NCBI RefSeq assembly: GCF_020532725.1
Contig: NZ_JAJAVC010000011.1
Coordinates: 248,001-312,000 of the forward strand
DNA length: 64,000 bases
Source of the DNA: Methylobacillus arboreus
GTDB lineage: Bacteria; Pseudomonadota; Gammaproteobacteria; Burkholderiales; Methylophilaceae
Reading direction: 5' to 3'
The position numbers and the translations under genes are program-made. The notes beneath the pieces were generated by a model. It searched no databases and was not told the DNA's origin. It saw only the letters and a list, made by a program, of their open reading frames with translations. This document shows positions 8,589 through 17,960 of the stretch, piece after piece. Each line of letters opens with the position of its first letter. Within the stretch, counting starts at the first letter, position 1.

Positions 8589-9443
8589 ATGCTGCCGTCT
8601 TATATCAAGCCGTTCTCTTACCAGATTCCGTGGAAGTCCTCCAGCGTGCATGCAGGAGACCACCTTGGCGTGCAGCGCGGGCTGGGGTTCGAGTACAAGG
8701 GCAATACCTCACTGATCGACTACCCCGACCTGCGCCGTATGGACCTGCGCCAGAGCCTGCGCGATCCCTATGAGCAGGTGCAGGTGCGTCTGTTCAACCA
8801 TGACTCGATTACGCCAATCTATGCCGTATGCGACCTCTCCAGCTCCATGCAATACAAGGGCGCGCGCCGCAAGATCGAGCTGGTACAGGAAGTGGCCGCG
8901 TCGGTGGCCTATTCGGTTTCGGTGGAAAACGACGTATTCGGGCTCATAGGTTACGACCGGCATGTGCTGGACGACTATGTGCTGCCGCTCAGCTACCAGG
9001 TGCACGAGGCATTGGAGCGTATCGATGCCTTTGCCGGGATAGAAACCTTGGGCCGCAGTTCGGCAGGCATCCTCGAAGTGGCGCCTTTATTGAGCCAGAA
9101 CAGGGGATTGGTGTTCTGGATATCGGATTTCCATTTGCCGTTCGACACCATCATCCAGACCATGAACATGCTTTCCCGGCACCAGGTCGTGCCTGTCGTG
9201 CTTTGGGAGGAAGAGGAATACCGCCGTCTGCCGCGCTTCGGGCTGGGCACGATGCTGGACCCGGAAACCGGGCGTGACCGCACCATCTTTTTCCGCGAGT
9301 CCATCCGCGCCAAGTTCATTACTGCATTCGAGCAGCGCAAGGCCGCGCTCGAAGACCTGCTCCTGGCATTTGAAAGCCCGCCGCATTTTGTCAGCGGGAC
9401 ATTCGAGGCTGAGTCGATGACGCATTATTTTGAAAAACTATGA
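8589..9443 (+). CDS. mxaS: MxaS, DUF58-family protein
   Basis: A 284-residue protein of the DUF58 type, cytoplasmic by appearance (no signal peptide or clear membrane span). The conserved N-terminal phrase GLGFEYKGNTSLIDYPDLRRMDLRQSLRDPYE matches by segments the DUF58 signature (shown here only as an indication of residues about 32-63), and CDLSSSMQYKG (about residues 79-89) is a MIDAS-like D-x-S-x-S metal site, as in a degenerate vWA fold. In MoxR operons the DUF58 protein is the usual direct partner of the ATPase. AGGAG overlaps the mxaR stop, so the two genes are coupled. Its precise biochemical role is unknown. Confidence 0.86.
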   Translation: MLPSYIKPFSYQIPWKSSSVHAGDHLGVQRGLGFEYKGNTSLIDYPDLRRMDLRQSLRDPYEQVQVRLFNHDSITPIYAVCDLSSSMQYKGARRKIELVQEVAASVAYSVSVENDVFGLIGYDRHVLDDYVLPLSYQVHEALERIDAFAGIETLGRSSAGILEVAPLLSQNRGLVFWISDFHLPFDTIIQTMNMLSRHQVVPVVLWEEEEYRRLPRFGLGTMLDPETGRDRTIFFRESIRAKFITAFEQRKAALEDLLLAFESPPHFVSGTFEAESMTHYFEKL

Positions 9444-9447
9444 CAGC

Positions 9448-10338
9448 ATGAAAAAAGCGACGATTTTATTCTGCATATGCCTGTTGAGCGCAACCGCAGC
9501 CAATGCGGCGGAAGCGACCCTGGTAGCACTTGAAAACCCGCGTGTGAGCACAGGCATAGCAATAGGCGATGTACTGGAACGCAAGCTGGTGATCGAGGCC
9601 AAATCACCATACGAATTACCCGCATCGGCCCTGCCGCTCAAGGGGGAGCGGGTGGATGGCATCGAGGTAATGGATGTGTCGTTGCAAAGCGAAAAGGCAG
9701 GCGACGGCCATCGGTACCAGGTCAAGCTGAGCTACCAGGTATTCGCGGCATCGGACAAACCGCGCGTGATGCGGCTGCCGGCGGCAACGCTCAACCTGGC
9801 TGGCGGCAACACACCGGTCGAGGTGAGCATTCCTGCCTGGCATTTCTGGTATTCGCCGCTGGTGGCGGGGAATATCCATACGGCACGCAGCAATGCGCAA
9901 CCGCAACGCAAGCCTGCGCTGCTGGATACCGGCATGGAGCCCTTGGGGCTTACGTTGGCTGTGCTGCTGCTTGGCTTGGGCGGGCTGGTCTATATCAATG
10001 CCGACCGGCGCTGGCTGCCCTGGATGGGCGGCAGCTTTGCCCAGGCCTACCGCAAATTGCGCAGATTACCGCCGCAAGCGGGGAGCAATGCCCAGGCGCT
10101 GGGATATTTGCACCAAGCCTTCAACCGGGTGTACGGGCGTGCATTGTTCCGCCGACAGCTGGGGGAGTTTCTTGCGCAGCATCCGCAATATCAGTCCCTG
10201 GCTGGGGAAATAGACGGTTTCTTCCAGCGTTCCGAAGCGCTGCTGTTTGCGCATGGAAATGCGGATAGCGCCGCTCTGATCAAGGACTTGCAGCAGCTTT
10301 GCCGCCGCCTGCGCGACTGCGAGCGGAAAATCGCATGA
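9448..10338 (+). CDS. mxaA: MxaA, membrane-anchored periplasmic maturation protein
   Basis: A 296-residue protein with signal peptide (MKKATILFCICLLSATAANA), a periplasmic beta-rich domain, and a membrane segment at about residues 165-190 (LGLTLAVLLLGLGGLVYI) followed by a cytoplasmic helical tail. In Methylorubrum, mxaA mutants make methanol dehydrogenase lacking calcium, so MxaA is assigned to calcium insertion (established for the family). The start is the ATG at 9448, four bases after the mxaS stop; a TTG at 9430 in frame is less likely. The last codons overlap mxaC by ATGA. Confidence 0.84.
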   Translation: MKKATILFCICLLSATAANAAEATLVALENPRVSTGIAIGDVLERKLVIEAKSPYELPASALPLKGERVDGIEVMDVSLQSEKAGDGHRYQVKLSYQVFAASDKPRVMRLPAATLNLAGGNTPVEVSIPAWHFWYSPLVAGNIHTARSNAQPQRKPALLDTGMEPLGLTLAVLLLGLGGLVYINADRRWLPWMGGSFAQAYRKLRRLPPQAGSNAQALGYLHQAFNRVYGRALFRRQLGEFLAQHPQYQSLAGEIDGFFQRSEALLFAHGNADSAALIKDLQQLCRRLRDCERKIA

Positions 10339-11315
10339 GCTTCCTAAATCCATGGGCATTGCTGCTGTTGCCACTGGCGCTCCTGCCATTCTGGCTCAAG
10401 AGCTTGCAGGGGCAGCGTTATTCCTGGCTGGAAATGGTGCCGGACGATCCCTTCTCGGACAACATTGTACGTTCGCTCAAGATCGTCACCGCGCTCATCA
10501 TTGCCTGCATCGTCCTGGCGCTGGCCGCCCCGCAAGGCAGCGACAAGGTGGTCAACCGCGTGGGCAAGGGCGCGCAAACCGTGATGGTGATAGACCGCAG
10601 CGTGAGCATGGATCATCCTTTTGCCGGCGACGCCACCAGCGGGCGCGCCGGGGAAATCAAGTCCGGTGCCGCCCGGCGCTTGATTTCCCAGTTCATCGAT
10701 TCGCGGCCAGATGACATGATGGGCGTGGTCGCCTTTACCAATTCCGCATTGTATGGCGTCAAGATCACCTCCAACCGCGACGCCATCCATGCCGCGATCA
10801 ACGCCGCTACCAGTTCCGGCATCAACCAGACCAACATCGGCGCGGGTATTACCCAGGCGGCCAGCCTGTTCGACAATATCCAGAGCTCCGGCTCACGCGC
10901 CATCATCCTGTTGTCGGACGGCGCGGGCAAACTGAGCCCCCGGGTCAAGGCGAGGATCAGTGAGGAGCTCAAGGAAAAGGATATCAAGCTCTACTGGATC
11001 GTGCTGCGCGAGCCGGACGACGTGAGCATTTTCGGCGACCGCGTGTTCGAGGAAGACCGCGGCCCCGCAGCGATCCAGCTCGACCGTTTCTTCAAGTCGC
11101 TCAAGATTACCTACAAGGCGTATGAGGCTGACAATCCTGTGGCCTTGCAGACTGCGATCCAGGATATCGACAGCCGCGAGAAGAACATTATCCAGTATGC
11201 CATTACCGTGCCGGGGCACGATTATGCGCGCGACTTGATCGTGGCGGCCCTGGTGTTGAGCATGGGCATGCTTGTCATTAAAAATTTCAGGGTACAACCA
11301 TGGGAATCCGCATAA
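10335..11315 (+). CDS. mxaC: MxaC, membrane vWA-domain protein
   Basis: A 326-residue protein in the aerotolerance BatA-like class: two N-terminal membrane segments (PWALLLLPLALLPFWL; VTALIIACIVLALAAP), a von Willebrand A domain with an intact MIDAS start DRSVSMD (about residues 86-92), a threonine region NQTNIGAGI and LLSDGAG, and a final membrane segment (LIVAALVLSMGMLVI). Such proteins expose a metal-binding domain near the membrane and work with MoxR ATPases. In mxa clusters MxaC is needed, with A, K and L, for calcium loading of methanol dehydrogenase. Its ATG overlaps the mxaA stop, and its end overlaps mxaK by 16 bases. Confidence 0.87.
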   Translation: MSFLNPWALLLLPLALLPFWLKSLQGQRYSWLEMVPDDPFSDNIVRSLKIVTALIIACIVLALAAPQGSDKVVNRVGKGAQTVMVIDRSVSMDHPFAGDATSGRAGEIKSGAARRLISQFIDSRPDDMMGVVAFTNSALYGVKITSNRDAIHAAINAATSSGINQTNIGAGITQAASLFDNIQSSGSRAIILLSDGAGKLSPRVKARISEELKEKDIKLYWIVLREPDDVSIFGDRVFEEDRGPAAIQLDRFFKSLKITYKAYEADNPVALQTAIQDIDSREKNIIQYAITVPGHDYARDLIVAALVLSMGMLVIKNFRVQPWESA

Positions 11316-11836
11316 AAGGCCTCAACCTGCTGTTTGGCCTGCTGGCAGTGGCCGGCCTGGCTGGCAGCATCTATGAAGGCAGCGCGCTGTTGCAGCGACA
11401 TGATGTCAACCGGCAGATCAAGGCCGGGGAGTTGGTGCGTAGCGATGCCTACATGTTTGAACAGAAATTCATGGCGGCATACAAGCTGGGCGAATCGGGC
11501 GACCATAAGCACGCGGTGCAAAGCTACAGCCAATTGCTGGAAACCGGCCTGGCCCAGCCGCAGCAAGCGCTGGTGCAGTACAACATCGGCAATAACCTCC
11601 TGCAATCCGGGCTGATGCGACGCCTGAACGACGACGGCAGCCTCAAGGACGAGGCAAAGTACGATTTGTCGCAGGCCCGTATTGCCTATGAACAGGCCTT
11701 GCGGCTCGATCCGGGATTCCGCCAGGCCAAGTTCAACCTCAGCCTCATGCTGCTGGTGCAACCGAATGGGATCGACGGGCTGAAAAAGGAACAGGAAGGC
11801 ATGGAGCTCAGCAATATACCGGTAGGCCTGCCATGA
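11300..11836 (+). CDS. mxaK: MxaK, small membrane-anchored TPR-like protein
   Basis: A 178-residue protein with one N-terminal membrane segment (LLFGLLAVAGLAGSIYEGSA) and a helical domain with TPR-like units (GDHKHAVQSYSQLLETG; ARIAYEQALRLDPGFRQAKF). Position between mxaC and mxaL and size fit MxaK, a calcium-insertion accessory of methanol dehydrogenase. Translation is tightly coupled: 16 bases overlap with mxaC and ATGA overlap with mxaL. Confidence 0.83.
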   Translation: MGIRIKGLNLLFGLLAVAGLAGSIYEGSALLQRHDVNRQIKAGELVRSDAYMFEQKFMAAYKLGESGDHKHAVQSYSQLLETGLAQPQQALVQYNIGNNLLQSGLMRRLNDDGSLKDEAKYDLSQARIAYEQALRLDPGFRQAKFNLSLMLLVQPNGIDGLKKEQEGMELSNIPVGLP

Positions 11837-12813
11837 GGCGGGTGGTTCGATGGCGCCATGCCTGGCGCTGGGTCAAGGATCGTTATGAAGCCTGGCTGTA
11901 TCTCGCGGTAGTATTGCTGCTGTTGCTTGCCGTCTTCAAGCCGCAAATCCAGCTCAAGCAACAGGTGCACAACACCCTGCTGATCGCGGATGTCTCGCAA
12001 AGCATGAATGCGGAGGACGTGAGCCTCAACGGCAAACAGGTGAGCCGTATGGAGTATACGCGCCACCTTATGCGCCGTCTGGTCGAGAGTTCCGCTTGCG
12101 GTACCTATTTCAGCCTGGGCGTGTTCTCGGCCGAGGACGTCGCGTTGTTGTTCATGCCGCTCGAGGTCTGCGCCAATTACGATGTGATCGTCGATGCGAT
12201 CGCGCATCTTGAGTGGCGCATGTCCTGGCGCGGCAACAGCCGCATCAGTTTCGGCGTCAAAGGGGCTGCGAAAGCCTTTGACTCATTGAATGCGCCGGCA
12301 CGCCTGCTGTTTTTCACCGATGGCGACGAAGCGCCCAAGGTGAACGCCATCAATAAGCTCAACCTCGACGATGTCCAGATCGGCGAGCATATGGTTTTTG
12401 TGGGCGTGGGCGGCAGCGAGGATGTGCCTATTCCGCGCTACAACTCGAGCAACCAGTGGGTAGGTTACTGGTCGTCGGATGCCAAGGAGAATTCCGCGGG
12501 GGCGGTGGGCGTGACCTACAACGATACCAGCCGCGACGATCCTGACCCGGTGGTGGCCTCTGCGGATTATGACCGCTATCTCTCCAAGCTAGAGGAGGGA
12601 TACTTGAAGGAGCTTGCAGAGGAGATCGGCGGCCAGTATGTGCATGGCGACGACAGGCCGGAGTTTTACGCCTTTGTGCAAAAGCAGAAGCCGGCGGCCA
12701 GTTTTGTCACTGCCTACTCGGTGCGCTGGCTATACCTGTCGCTGGCCCTGGCATTGATCCCTGCAGCCTACTGGCCATATATCCGCCAGTGGCGGAAGTC
12801 ACAAGCGGCCTGA
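11833..12813 (+). CDS. mxaL: MxaL, membrane vWA-domain protein
   Basis: A 326-residue protein with an N-terminal membrane span (WLYLAVVLLLLLAVF), a vWA domain with MIDAS motif ADVSQSMNAED (about residues 52-62) and RLLFFTDGDEAPK, and a C-terminal membrane span (WLYLSLALALIPAAYW). It is the second vWA partner in the mxa set, BatB-like in topology. It ends the run of six overlapping genes; only three bases separate its stop from the stop of the convergent symporter, and no terminator is evident between them. The mxaD, mxaE and mxaH genes that follow mxaL in other methylotrophs are absent here. Confidence 0.86.
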   Translation: MRRVVRWRHAWRWVKDRYEAWLYLAVVLLLLLAVFKPQIQLKQQVHNTLLIADVSQSMNAEDVSLNGKQVSRMEYTRHLMRRLVESSACGTYFSLGVFSAEDVALLFMPLEVCANYDVIVDAIAHLEWRMSWRGNSRISFGVKGAAKAFDSLNAPARLLFFTDGDEAPKVNAINKLNLDDVQIGEHMVFVGVGGSEDVPIPRYNSSNQWVGYWSSDAKENSAGAVGVTYNDTSRDDPDPVVASADYDRYLSKLEEGYLKELAEEIGGQYVHGDDRPEFYAFVQKQKPAASFVTAYSVRWLYLSLALALIPAAYWPYIRQWRKSQAA

Positions 12814-12816
12814 TTT

Positions 12817-14289
12817 TTATTTATGCGGCACATGGCCATGCGCTGCATGGCGGTGCAGGTAGCTGGGCTGATCGTGGCGGTTGTGCGCAATCTTCTGCGG
12901 CAATAGCGAGCCTGCCACCATGCCGATGATGCTGACGCCCAGCCCTATCAATTGTGGCGGGATCAGTCCTTCCTCCCCGACCAACACCTCAACCAGCACC
13001 CAGGCGCCGATGCCGCCGATAATGGCGGCAAGCGCGCCCTGGTTGGTGGCACGCTTCCAGAATACGCCGAAGAACAAGGGGACGAACGCGCCAGCCAGGG
13101 TGATCTTATAGGCGGATTCAACCATGCGGAAGATGGATAGCTCGGTATTGAGGGCGTACAACAGCACGCAGCCGGCAAAGCCGACCAGGCAGATGCGCAT
13201 GACCTTGAGGAAGCCCCTGTCATCCAGGTGCGGGAAGTAAGCGCGCACGATGTTTTCTGCAAAGGAGACCGATGGCGCGAGCAGGGTGGCGGAAGAGCAG
13301 CTCATGATGGCGGATAATACCGCACCGAAGAAGATCACCTGGGCCGCAACCGGCATATGTTGCAACACAAGAGTAGGCAGTACGCGCTGTGAATCCTGGT
13401 CGATCAGGTTGTTAAAGAAGGCCGGATCGATGATGGTGGCCGAATAGGCAATGAACATCGGCACGAAGGTGAAGCAGAAATAAATCGAGGCGCCCAGCAC
13501 GGAACCCCAAATTGCCACTTTCGCGCTCTTGGCCGAGGTGATACGCTGAAATACATCCTGCTGCGGGATGGAGCCCAGCATCATGGTCATCCAGGCGCCG
13601 ATGAAAGTGAGCCAGAGCCAGGGGTCGGCCGGGGGGAAGAAGTCGAGCTTGCCGGCAAGGCGCGCATGTTCTATCACCGGCGCCACGCCGCCTGTCATGT
13701 CGGACACCATATAGCCGATATAAAGCATGCCGCCGATAATCACGCTCATCTGCACGAAATCAAGGATTGCCACCGAGAGCATGCCGCCCAGCGTGGTGTA
13801 GGTGAGCACAATGGCGGTGCCCAGGATCATGCCGATTTCCTCGCTCACAGCACCATCCGTAATGATGTGGAAAATCAGTCCCAGCGCCTTGATCTGCGCG
13901 GCAACCCAACCCAGGTAGGAAATGACGATGGCGATGGTGGTGAGGACTTCCACAGTGCGGTTGTAGCGCATGCGGTAGAAATCACCCAGGGTGATGATGT
14001 TGAGCTTGTAGAGCTGGGTGGCAAAAAAGAACCCTGCGATGACCAGGCACATGCTGGAGCCAAATGGGTCGGCGACAATGCCGTTGAGGCCGTCCTTGAC
14101 GAAAGTGGCGGAGACGCCGAATACTGCCTCTGCACCGAACCAGGTGGCAAAAACGGTTGCCATGACCACAGGCAAGGGCAGGTGGCGGCCGGCCACGGCA
14201 TAATCCTTTGTTGTCTTGACCCTGGTGGCGGCAAACAGGCCGATGCTGATGGACACCATGACGTAGAGAATGACAAACCAGATCAGCAC
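12817..14289 (-). CDS. Sodium:solute symporter family transporter
   Basis: A 490-residue protein with about 13 membrane segments of the SSS (SLC5) fold. The N-terminus has TKDYAVAGRHLP, the family hallmark after the first helix, and ATWFGAEAVFGVSATFVKDG; later GSIPQQDVFQRITSAKSAKVA matches the loop after helix 7. Substrate cannot be read off; acetate, proline and pantothenate carriers share the fold. The C-terminal 25 residues are histidine-rich (HNRHDQPSYLHRHAAHGHVPHK), which is unusual. Start is GTG at 14289, with AAAGGG about ten bases before it. It is monocistronic and convergent with mxaL. Confidence 0.88.
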   Translation of the reverse strand: MLIWFVILYVMVSISIGLFAATRVKTTKDYAVAGRHLPLPVVMATVFATWFGAEAVFGVSATFVKDGLNGIVADPFGSSMCLVIAGFFFATQLYKLNIITLGDFYRMRYNRTVEVLTTIAIVISYLGWVAAQIKALGLIFHIITDGAVSEEIGMILGTAIVLTYTTLGGMLSVAILDFVQMSVIIGGMLYIGYMVSDMTGGVAPVIEHARLAGKLDFFPPADPWLWLTFIGAWMTMMLGSIPQQDVFQRITSAKSAKVAIWGSVLGASIYFCFTFVPMFIAYSATIIDPAFFNNLIDQDSQRVLPTLVLQHMPVAAQVIFFGAVLSAIMSCSSATLLAPSVSFAENIVRAYFPHLDDRGFLKVMRICLVGFAGCVLLYALNTELSIFRMVESAYKITLAGAFVPLFFGVFWKRATNQGALAAIIGGIGAWVLVEVLVGEEGLIPPQLIGLGVSIIGMVAGSLLPQKIAHNRHDQPSYLHRHAAHGHVPHK

Positions 14290-14430
14290 TAAACCGGCCC
14301 TTTACTGTGAATGAAGATGAAAAAATGTCTTGCCTGTTCAAAGGCAGGCAGATTTTAGCAAAAACTTATCCATGCAACAGGTTTTAATCGCTGAAAATCA
14401 ATGGGTTTGGCGGAATGTTTTGATGGCGTA

Positions 14431-15975
14431 TCAGTTTCGACTTAGCCACCAGAACAATATTGCGGCGCTTTGCAATAGCACCAGCAAGATCAATGCCACG
14501 GAAATCAGGCGCAGCCAGCGCGTCTGGCGCTGGTGCTCGTTGAGCATTAGCTGCAGTTCGGCATTGGTGGGCGGGAGTTGCAGGCCGCGCTCAAGCTGCT
14601 GGTGGATCAGGCGCGGCATCTGCGGCAATATCTTGCCCCAGTAAGGTAGCTCAGCTTTCAGGTTGTCCAGCGCACTGCGCCAGCCGACCTGTTCCGACAT
14701 CCAGCGCTCCAAATAGGGGCGCGCGGTCTTCCATAGGTCAAGGTTGGGGTCGAGGTCGCGGCCTAGCCCTTCGACATTGAGCAGGGTTTTCTGCAGCATG
14801 GCGAGCTGGGGCTGGATTTCCACGCCGAAGCGGCGCGAGGTCTGGAACAGGCGCAGCAATACCTTGCCGAACGAGATTTCCTTGAGAGGCTTGTCGAAGA
14901 TCGGTTCGCATACGGCGCGGATCGCGGTCTCGAATTCGTCTACCGGCGTGTCCTTGGGCGCCCAGCCGGATTCGATGTGCGCGCGCGCCACCTCTCTGTA
15001 GTCGCGGCGGAAGAAGGCTAGGAAGTTGCGCGCGAGGTATTGCTTATCCTCTTCGTTGAGCGTGCCCATGATGCCGAAATCCAATGCTACATATCGGCCG
15101 TCATCGGCCACCTGCACATTGCCCGGATGCATGTCGGCATGAAAGAAACCGTCGCGGAAAACCTGGGTGAAAAATATCTCCACGCCGTCGCGCGCAAGCT
15201 TGGGGATGTCGACGCCGATTTCTCGCAGATAGGCGACTTGGCTAATGGGCGTGCCGTTCATGCGCTCCATCACCATTACTTGCTCATGGCACCAGTCCCA
15301 ATGGACTTCAGGCACCAGCAATAGTGTTTTATCGGCAAAGTTGCGGCCAAGCAGGCTGCAGTTGGCGGCTTCGAGCATGAGGTCCAGCTCGCTGTGGATA
15401 TGGCGTGCGAATTCGGCGACCACTTCGCGCGGCTTGAGGCGCTTGCCGTCCGAAGAAAGTGTTTGCAGTAGCCATGCCGCGCCGTCAAGCAGCTTGAGGT
15501 CTTTCTCGATCACGGTGGCTATGCCTGGACGCAGGATCTTCACTGCGACAGGCGTTCCCCCAGGCAGTTGCGCAAAATGCACCTGGGCGACCGAGGCGCT
15601 TGCCACCGGCTCAACATCGAAACTCTCGAATACTTCAATTACAGGTTTGCCATAGGCTTTGATCAGGATGGTTTCGACATCTTCATAGGGAAACGCGGGC
15701 ACCCGGTCTTGCAGCTTGGCGAGTTCGTCGGCAAGGTCGAGTGGAATGAGGTCGCGTCGTGTAGACAGCATCTGGCCGAACTTGACGAAGATAGGCCCCA
15801 GCGACTCCAGCGCCAGCCGTAGCCGCTCGCCGCGTGGCCGAGAGGTGTTGCGCCAGAACAGGATGAGTTGCACCGGCCGTTGTAGGGGCCGCAGGCGGGT
15901 GTGACCGAGGACGAATTCATCCAGGCCGAAGCGCAGGGTGACAAAGATGATTTTCAGCAGGCGCAACCAATGCAT
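14431..15975 (-). CDS. ubiB: UbiB, ubiquinone biosynthesis ABC1-type kinase-like protein
   Basis: A 514-residue atypical kinase required for ubiquinone synthesis, membrane-anchored at the inner membrane. The ABC1/ADCK signature [21 protein letters not shown] is present by parts (KFGQMLSTR at about residues 72-80), followed by the nucleotide-binding lysine region [11 protein letters not shown] and the catalytic-like DMHPGNVQV and ALDFGIMG. Two C-terminal membrane helices ([24 protein letters not shown]) complete the usual architecture. It is the last gene of DUF971-ubiE-ubiJ-ubiB, the usual proteobacterial order. A weak hairpin at 14333-14351 lies downstream. Confidence 0.95.
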   Translation of the reverse strand: MHWLRLLKIIFVTLRFGLDEFVLGHTRLRPLQRPVQLILFWRNTSRPRGERLRLALESLGPIFVKFGQMLSTRRDLIPLDLADELAKLQDRVPAFPYEDVETILIKAYGKPVIEVFESFDVEPVASASVAQVHFAQLPGGTPVAVKILRPGIATVIEKDLKLLDGAAWLLQTLSSDGKRLKPREVVAEFARHIHSELDLMLEAANCSLLGRNFADKTLLLVPEVHWDWCHEQVMVMERMNGTPISQVAYLREIGVDIPKLARDGVEIFFTQVFRDGFFHADMHPGNVQVADDGRYVALDFGIMGTLNEEDKQYLARNFLAFFRRDYREVARAHIESGWAPKDTPVDEFETAIRAVCEPIFDKPLKEISFGKVLLRLFQTSRRFGVEIQPQLAMLQKTLLNVEGLGRDLDPNLDLWKTARPYLERWMSEQVGWRSALDNLKAELPYWGKILPQMPRLIHQQLERGLQLPPTNAELQLMLNEHQRQTRWLRLISVALILLVLLQSAAILFWWLSRN

Positions 15976-15988
15976 TCAGGATTCTTTC

Positions 15989-16576
15989 TCAGTGATCCGC
16001 CTGCAGGCGGGTTTTCAGCTTTTCGATACGTTTTTGCAGCCTCTCTGCATCCTCGCGCAGCGTATCGACGTCGCGCACGAATTGCTCGACATGGCGCTTT
16101 TTCGCGATCAGCGGCTGCTCTTCCTGCCAGTATTCCGCAAACATGCCCGCCACGCTCAAGGTTTTACGCCTGGCTTCATTGACTGCGGCGCGGCCGAACC
16201 TGGCAATCTCATGCGCAGGCGCATCGCCCACCATCCGGCTCAGGTCTTCCTCATATTCCCAGGAGATGCCTTGCAGTACCTTTGCCAATGCGCTGGCGAA
16301 CTCGGTATCGCCCGTGACAGAAGCCGCAGCGCCTGCTGCCTCGTCACCAGCGAGAAGCCGCAATGCCACGGATGGAGGGACCGTAATGGTGGCATCTGCG
16401 CTGGCTGTTTCGCCGGCAAGCGCCAGCCCGCCATCCTCAAGCACTGTAATCGTGGCGCTAAAGGGAGGCAGGATCAGGCGGGCATGCTTACCGCCAAAAG
16501 GTTGCAGCAGGGGGGCTGCCCAGCTGTTCTGGGCGAGAAGGTGGTTTAGCAGTCGGGGGAGGAGCGGCTTTAGCAT
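15989..16576 (-). CDS. ubiJ: UbiJ, SCP2-domain ubiquinone biosynthesis accessory factor
   Basis: A 195-residue soluble protein with an N-terminal sterol-carrier SCP2-like domain (about residues 15-120) and a C-terminal coiled coil (RHVEQFVRDVDTLREDAERL). UbiJ binds lipid intermediates and organises the soluble Ubi complex with UbiK. The position between ubiE and ubiB, 13 bases upstream of ubiB, and the length match UbiJ. Confidence 0.9.
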   Translation of the reverse strand: MLKPLLPRLLNHLLAQNSWAAPLLQPFGGKHARLILPPFSATITVLEDGGLALAGETASADATITVPPSVALRLLAGDEAAGAAASVTGDTEFASALAKVLQGISWEYEEDLSRMVGDAPAHEIARFGRAAVNEARRKTLSVAGMFAEYWQEEQPLIAKKRHVEQFVRDVDTLREDAERLQKRIEKLKTRLQADH

Positions 16577-16612
16577 GATGACTTCAATTCCGGCGGGTTG
16601 GGCAAGTTCTGA

Positions 16613-17353
16613 TCAGGTTTTCCAGCCTTTGTGCAGGGCGACAACGCCTGCAGCCAGATTGTAGTAGTCCACCTTGCTTAAGCCCGCATCCAGCATCATC
16701 TGCTTCAGGGTTTCCTGATCCGGGTGCATGCGGATTGATTCGGCCAGGTAGCGATAGCTGTCTGCATCATTGGCAAACAGCTTGCCCATGATGGGGAGCA
16801 GCTTGAAGGAGTAGGCATCATAGAGCGGAGCCAGCGGCTTCCATACCTGGGAGAACTCCAGCACCAGAAGGCGGCCGCCGGGTTTGAGCACGCGCTGCAT
16901 CTCGGCTAGCGCCTTGTCCTTGTGCGTCATGTTGCGCAGGCCGAAGGCGACGATGACACAATCGAAATATTGGTCGGGAAACGGCAGTTTCTCGGCATCG
17001 CATTGCAGGGCAGGCACAGCCTTGCCATCATCGATCAGGCGGTCGCGCCCGACGGCAAGCATGGAGGCATTGATGTCGGTGAGGACCACCTGGCCTGTCG
17101 GGCCGACCTTGTTCGAGAACAGGCGCGAAAGGTCGCCGCTGCCGCCGGCGACGTCCAGCACACGGTCGCCCGGCCTCACGCCGCTGACTTCCACGGTGAA
17201 GCGCTTCCAGGCGCGGTGCAGGCCGGCGGACATGACATCGTTCATGAGGTCGTACTTGCGGGCCACCGAGTGGAACACTTCGCCTACCTTGCGCGCTTTC
17301 TCGCTCTCGTCCACGGTCTGGAAGCCGAAGTGTGTTTTAGTGTCGTCGCTCAT
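16613..17353 (-). CDS. ubiE: UbiE, demethylmenaquinone/2-methoxy-benzoquinol C-methyltransferase
   Basis: A 246-residue SAM-dependent C-methyltransferase acting in ubiquinone (and menaquinone) synthesis. Motif I is [15 protein letters not shown], with [13 protein letters not shown] and [20 protein letters not shown] as post-I and motif [21 protein letters not shown] is the family-specific N-terminal sequence. Length is typical. It sits between the DUF971 gene and ubiJ in the ubi operon. Confidence 0.97.
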   Translation of the reverse strand: MSDDTKTHFGFQTVDESEKARKVGEVFHSVARKYDLMNDVMSAGLHRAWKRFTVEVSGVRPGDRVLDVAGGSGDLSRLFSNKVGPTGQVVLTDINASMLAVGRDRLIDDGKAVPALQCDAEKLPFPDQYFDCVIVAFGLRNMTHKDKALAEMQRVLKPGGRLLVLEFSQVWKPLAPLYDAYSFKLLPIMGKLFANDADSYRYLAESIRMHPDQETLKQMMLDAGLSKVDYYNLAAGVVALHKGWKT

Positions 17354-17368
17354 GATGTTTGTCTTGTC

Positions 17369-17743
17369 CTAATTGTCAGCATCCCGGCTCGCGCCCGCTT
17401 CGGCGAGGCGGTCCAGGTATTTTTGCCACAGGGTGTCCTGTTGCTGTAGCAATTCATATAAATAATCCCACGAGTAAAGACCGGTATTGTGACCATCGCT
17501 GAAGCTCAGTTTCACGGCGTAGTGGCCGACAGGCTCGATGGCGGTGATATTCACGTCCCGCTTGCCCGTTTGCAACACCGGGTTGCCATGCCCTTGTACC
17601 TCTGCCGAAGGGGAGTGCACCCGTAGGAATTCGCACGGCAATATACCGCTGACGCCATTGTCGAAGGCAATTTCCAGCTTGCGCGAAACCTGGTGCAGGC
17701 GGATATCTGTGGGGCGTGGAGAGTCTGGAGTCAAGCCGCTCAT
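17369..17743 (-). CDS. DUF971 family protein
   Basis: A 124-residue protein with the DUF971 fold (the N-terminal domain of gamma-butyrobetaine hydroxylases, here on its own). Recognisable phrases are IRLHQVSRKLEIAFDNG, LPCEFLRVHSPSAEVQGHG and KLSFSDGHNTGLYSWDYLYEL. The stand-alone family is often found upstream of ubiE or with iron-sulfur genes and is suspected to assist iron handling; this is not established. It is the first gene of the ubi operon, 15 bases upstream of ubiE. Confidence 0.85.
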   Translation of the reverse strand: MSGLTPDSPRPTDIRLHQVSRKLEIAFDNGVSGILPCEFLRVHSPSAEVQGHGNPVLQTGKRDVNITAIEPVGHYAVKLSFSDGHNTGLYSWDYLYELLQQQDTLWQKYLDRLAEAGASRDADN

Positions 17744-17851
17744 GTGCCAAATGCCGGAATTTACTCAAAAAGCGATGATAGCAGAATGTGCAAGCGGGCT
17801 TCAAAATACCGTCATTATTGTGATGCATGATGTTCTGATGCGTATTTCAGC

Positions 17852-17881
17852 GAGGATCGTTTCGCTGAGTTTTGTTAGCCG
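17852..17881. repeat. Partial copy of dispersed GTTAGCCG palindromic repeat
   Basis: The segment ends with GAGTTTTGTTAGCCG (17867-17881), shared exactly with 38521-38535. Its left part (AGGATCGTTTCGCTGAG) matches AGGAGCGCTTCGTTGAG at 49599-49615 with three substitutions. It lies in the divergent gap before the GTPase gene. Confidence 0.6.
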
Positions 17882-17960
17882 TTCTTAGTCGGCTGATTCA
17901 TTTGATAATTTACATAAGCATGCTAGAGTAGCGCTTGAATAATAAGCATCGGGGGGTGCT

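Noticed and set aside
14333-14351. Inverted repeat GCCTG...CAGGC as ubiB terminator
   Set aside because: The stem is five bases and the T run on the minus strand starts several bases later; too weak to list as terminator.
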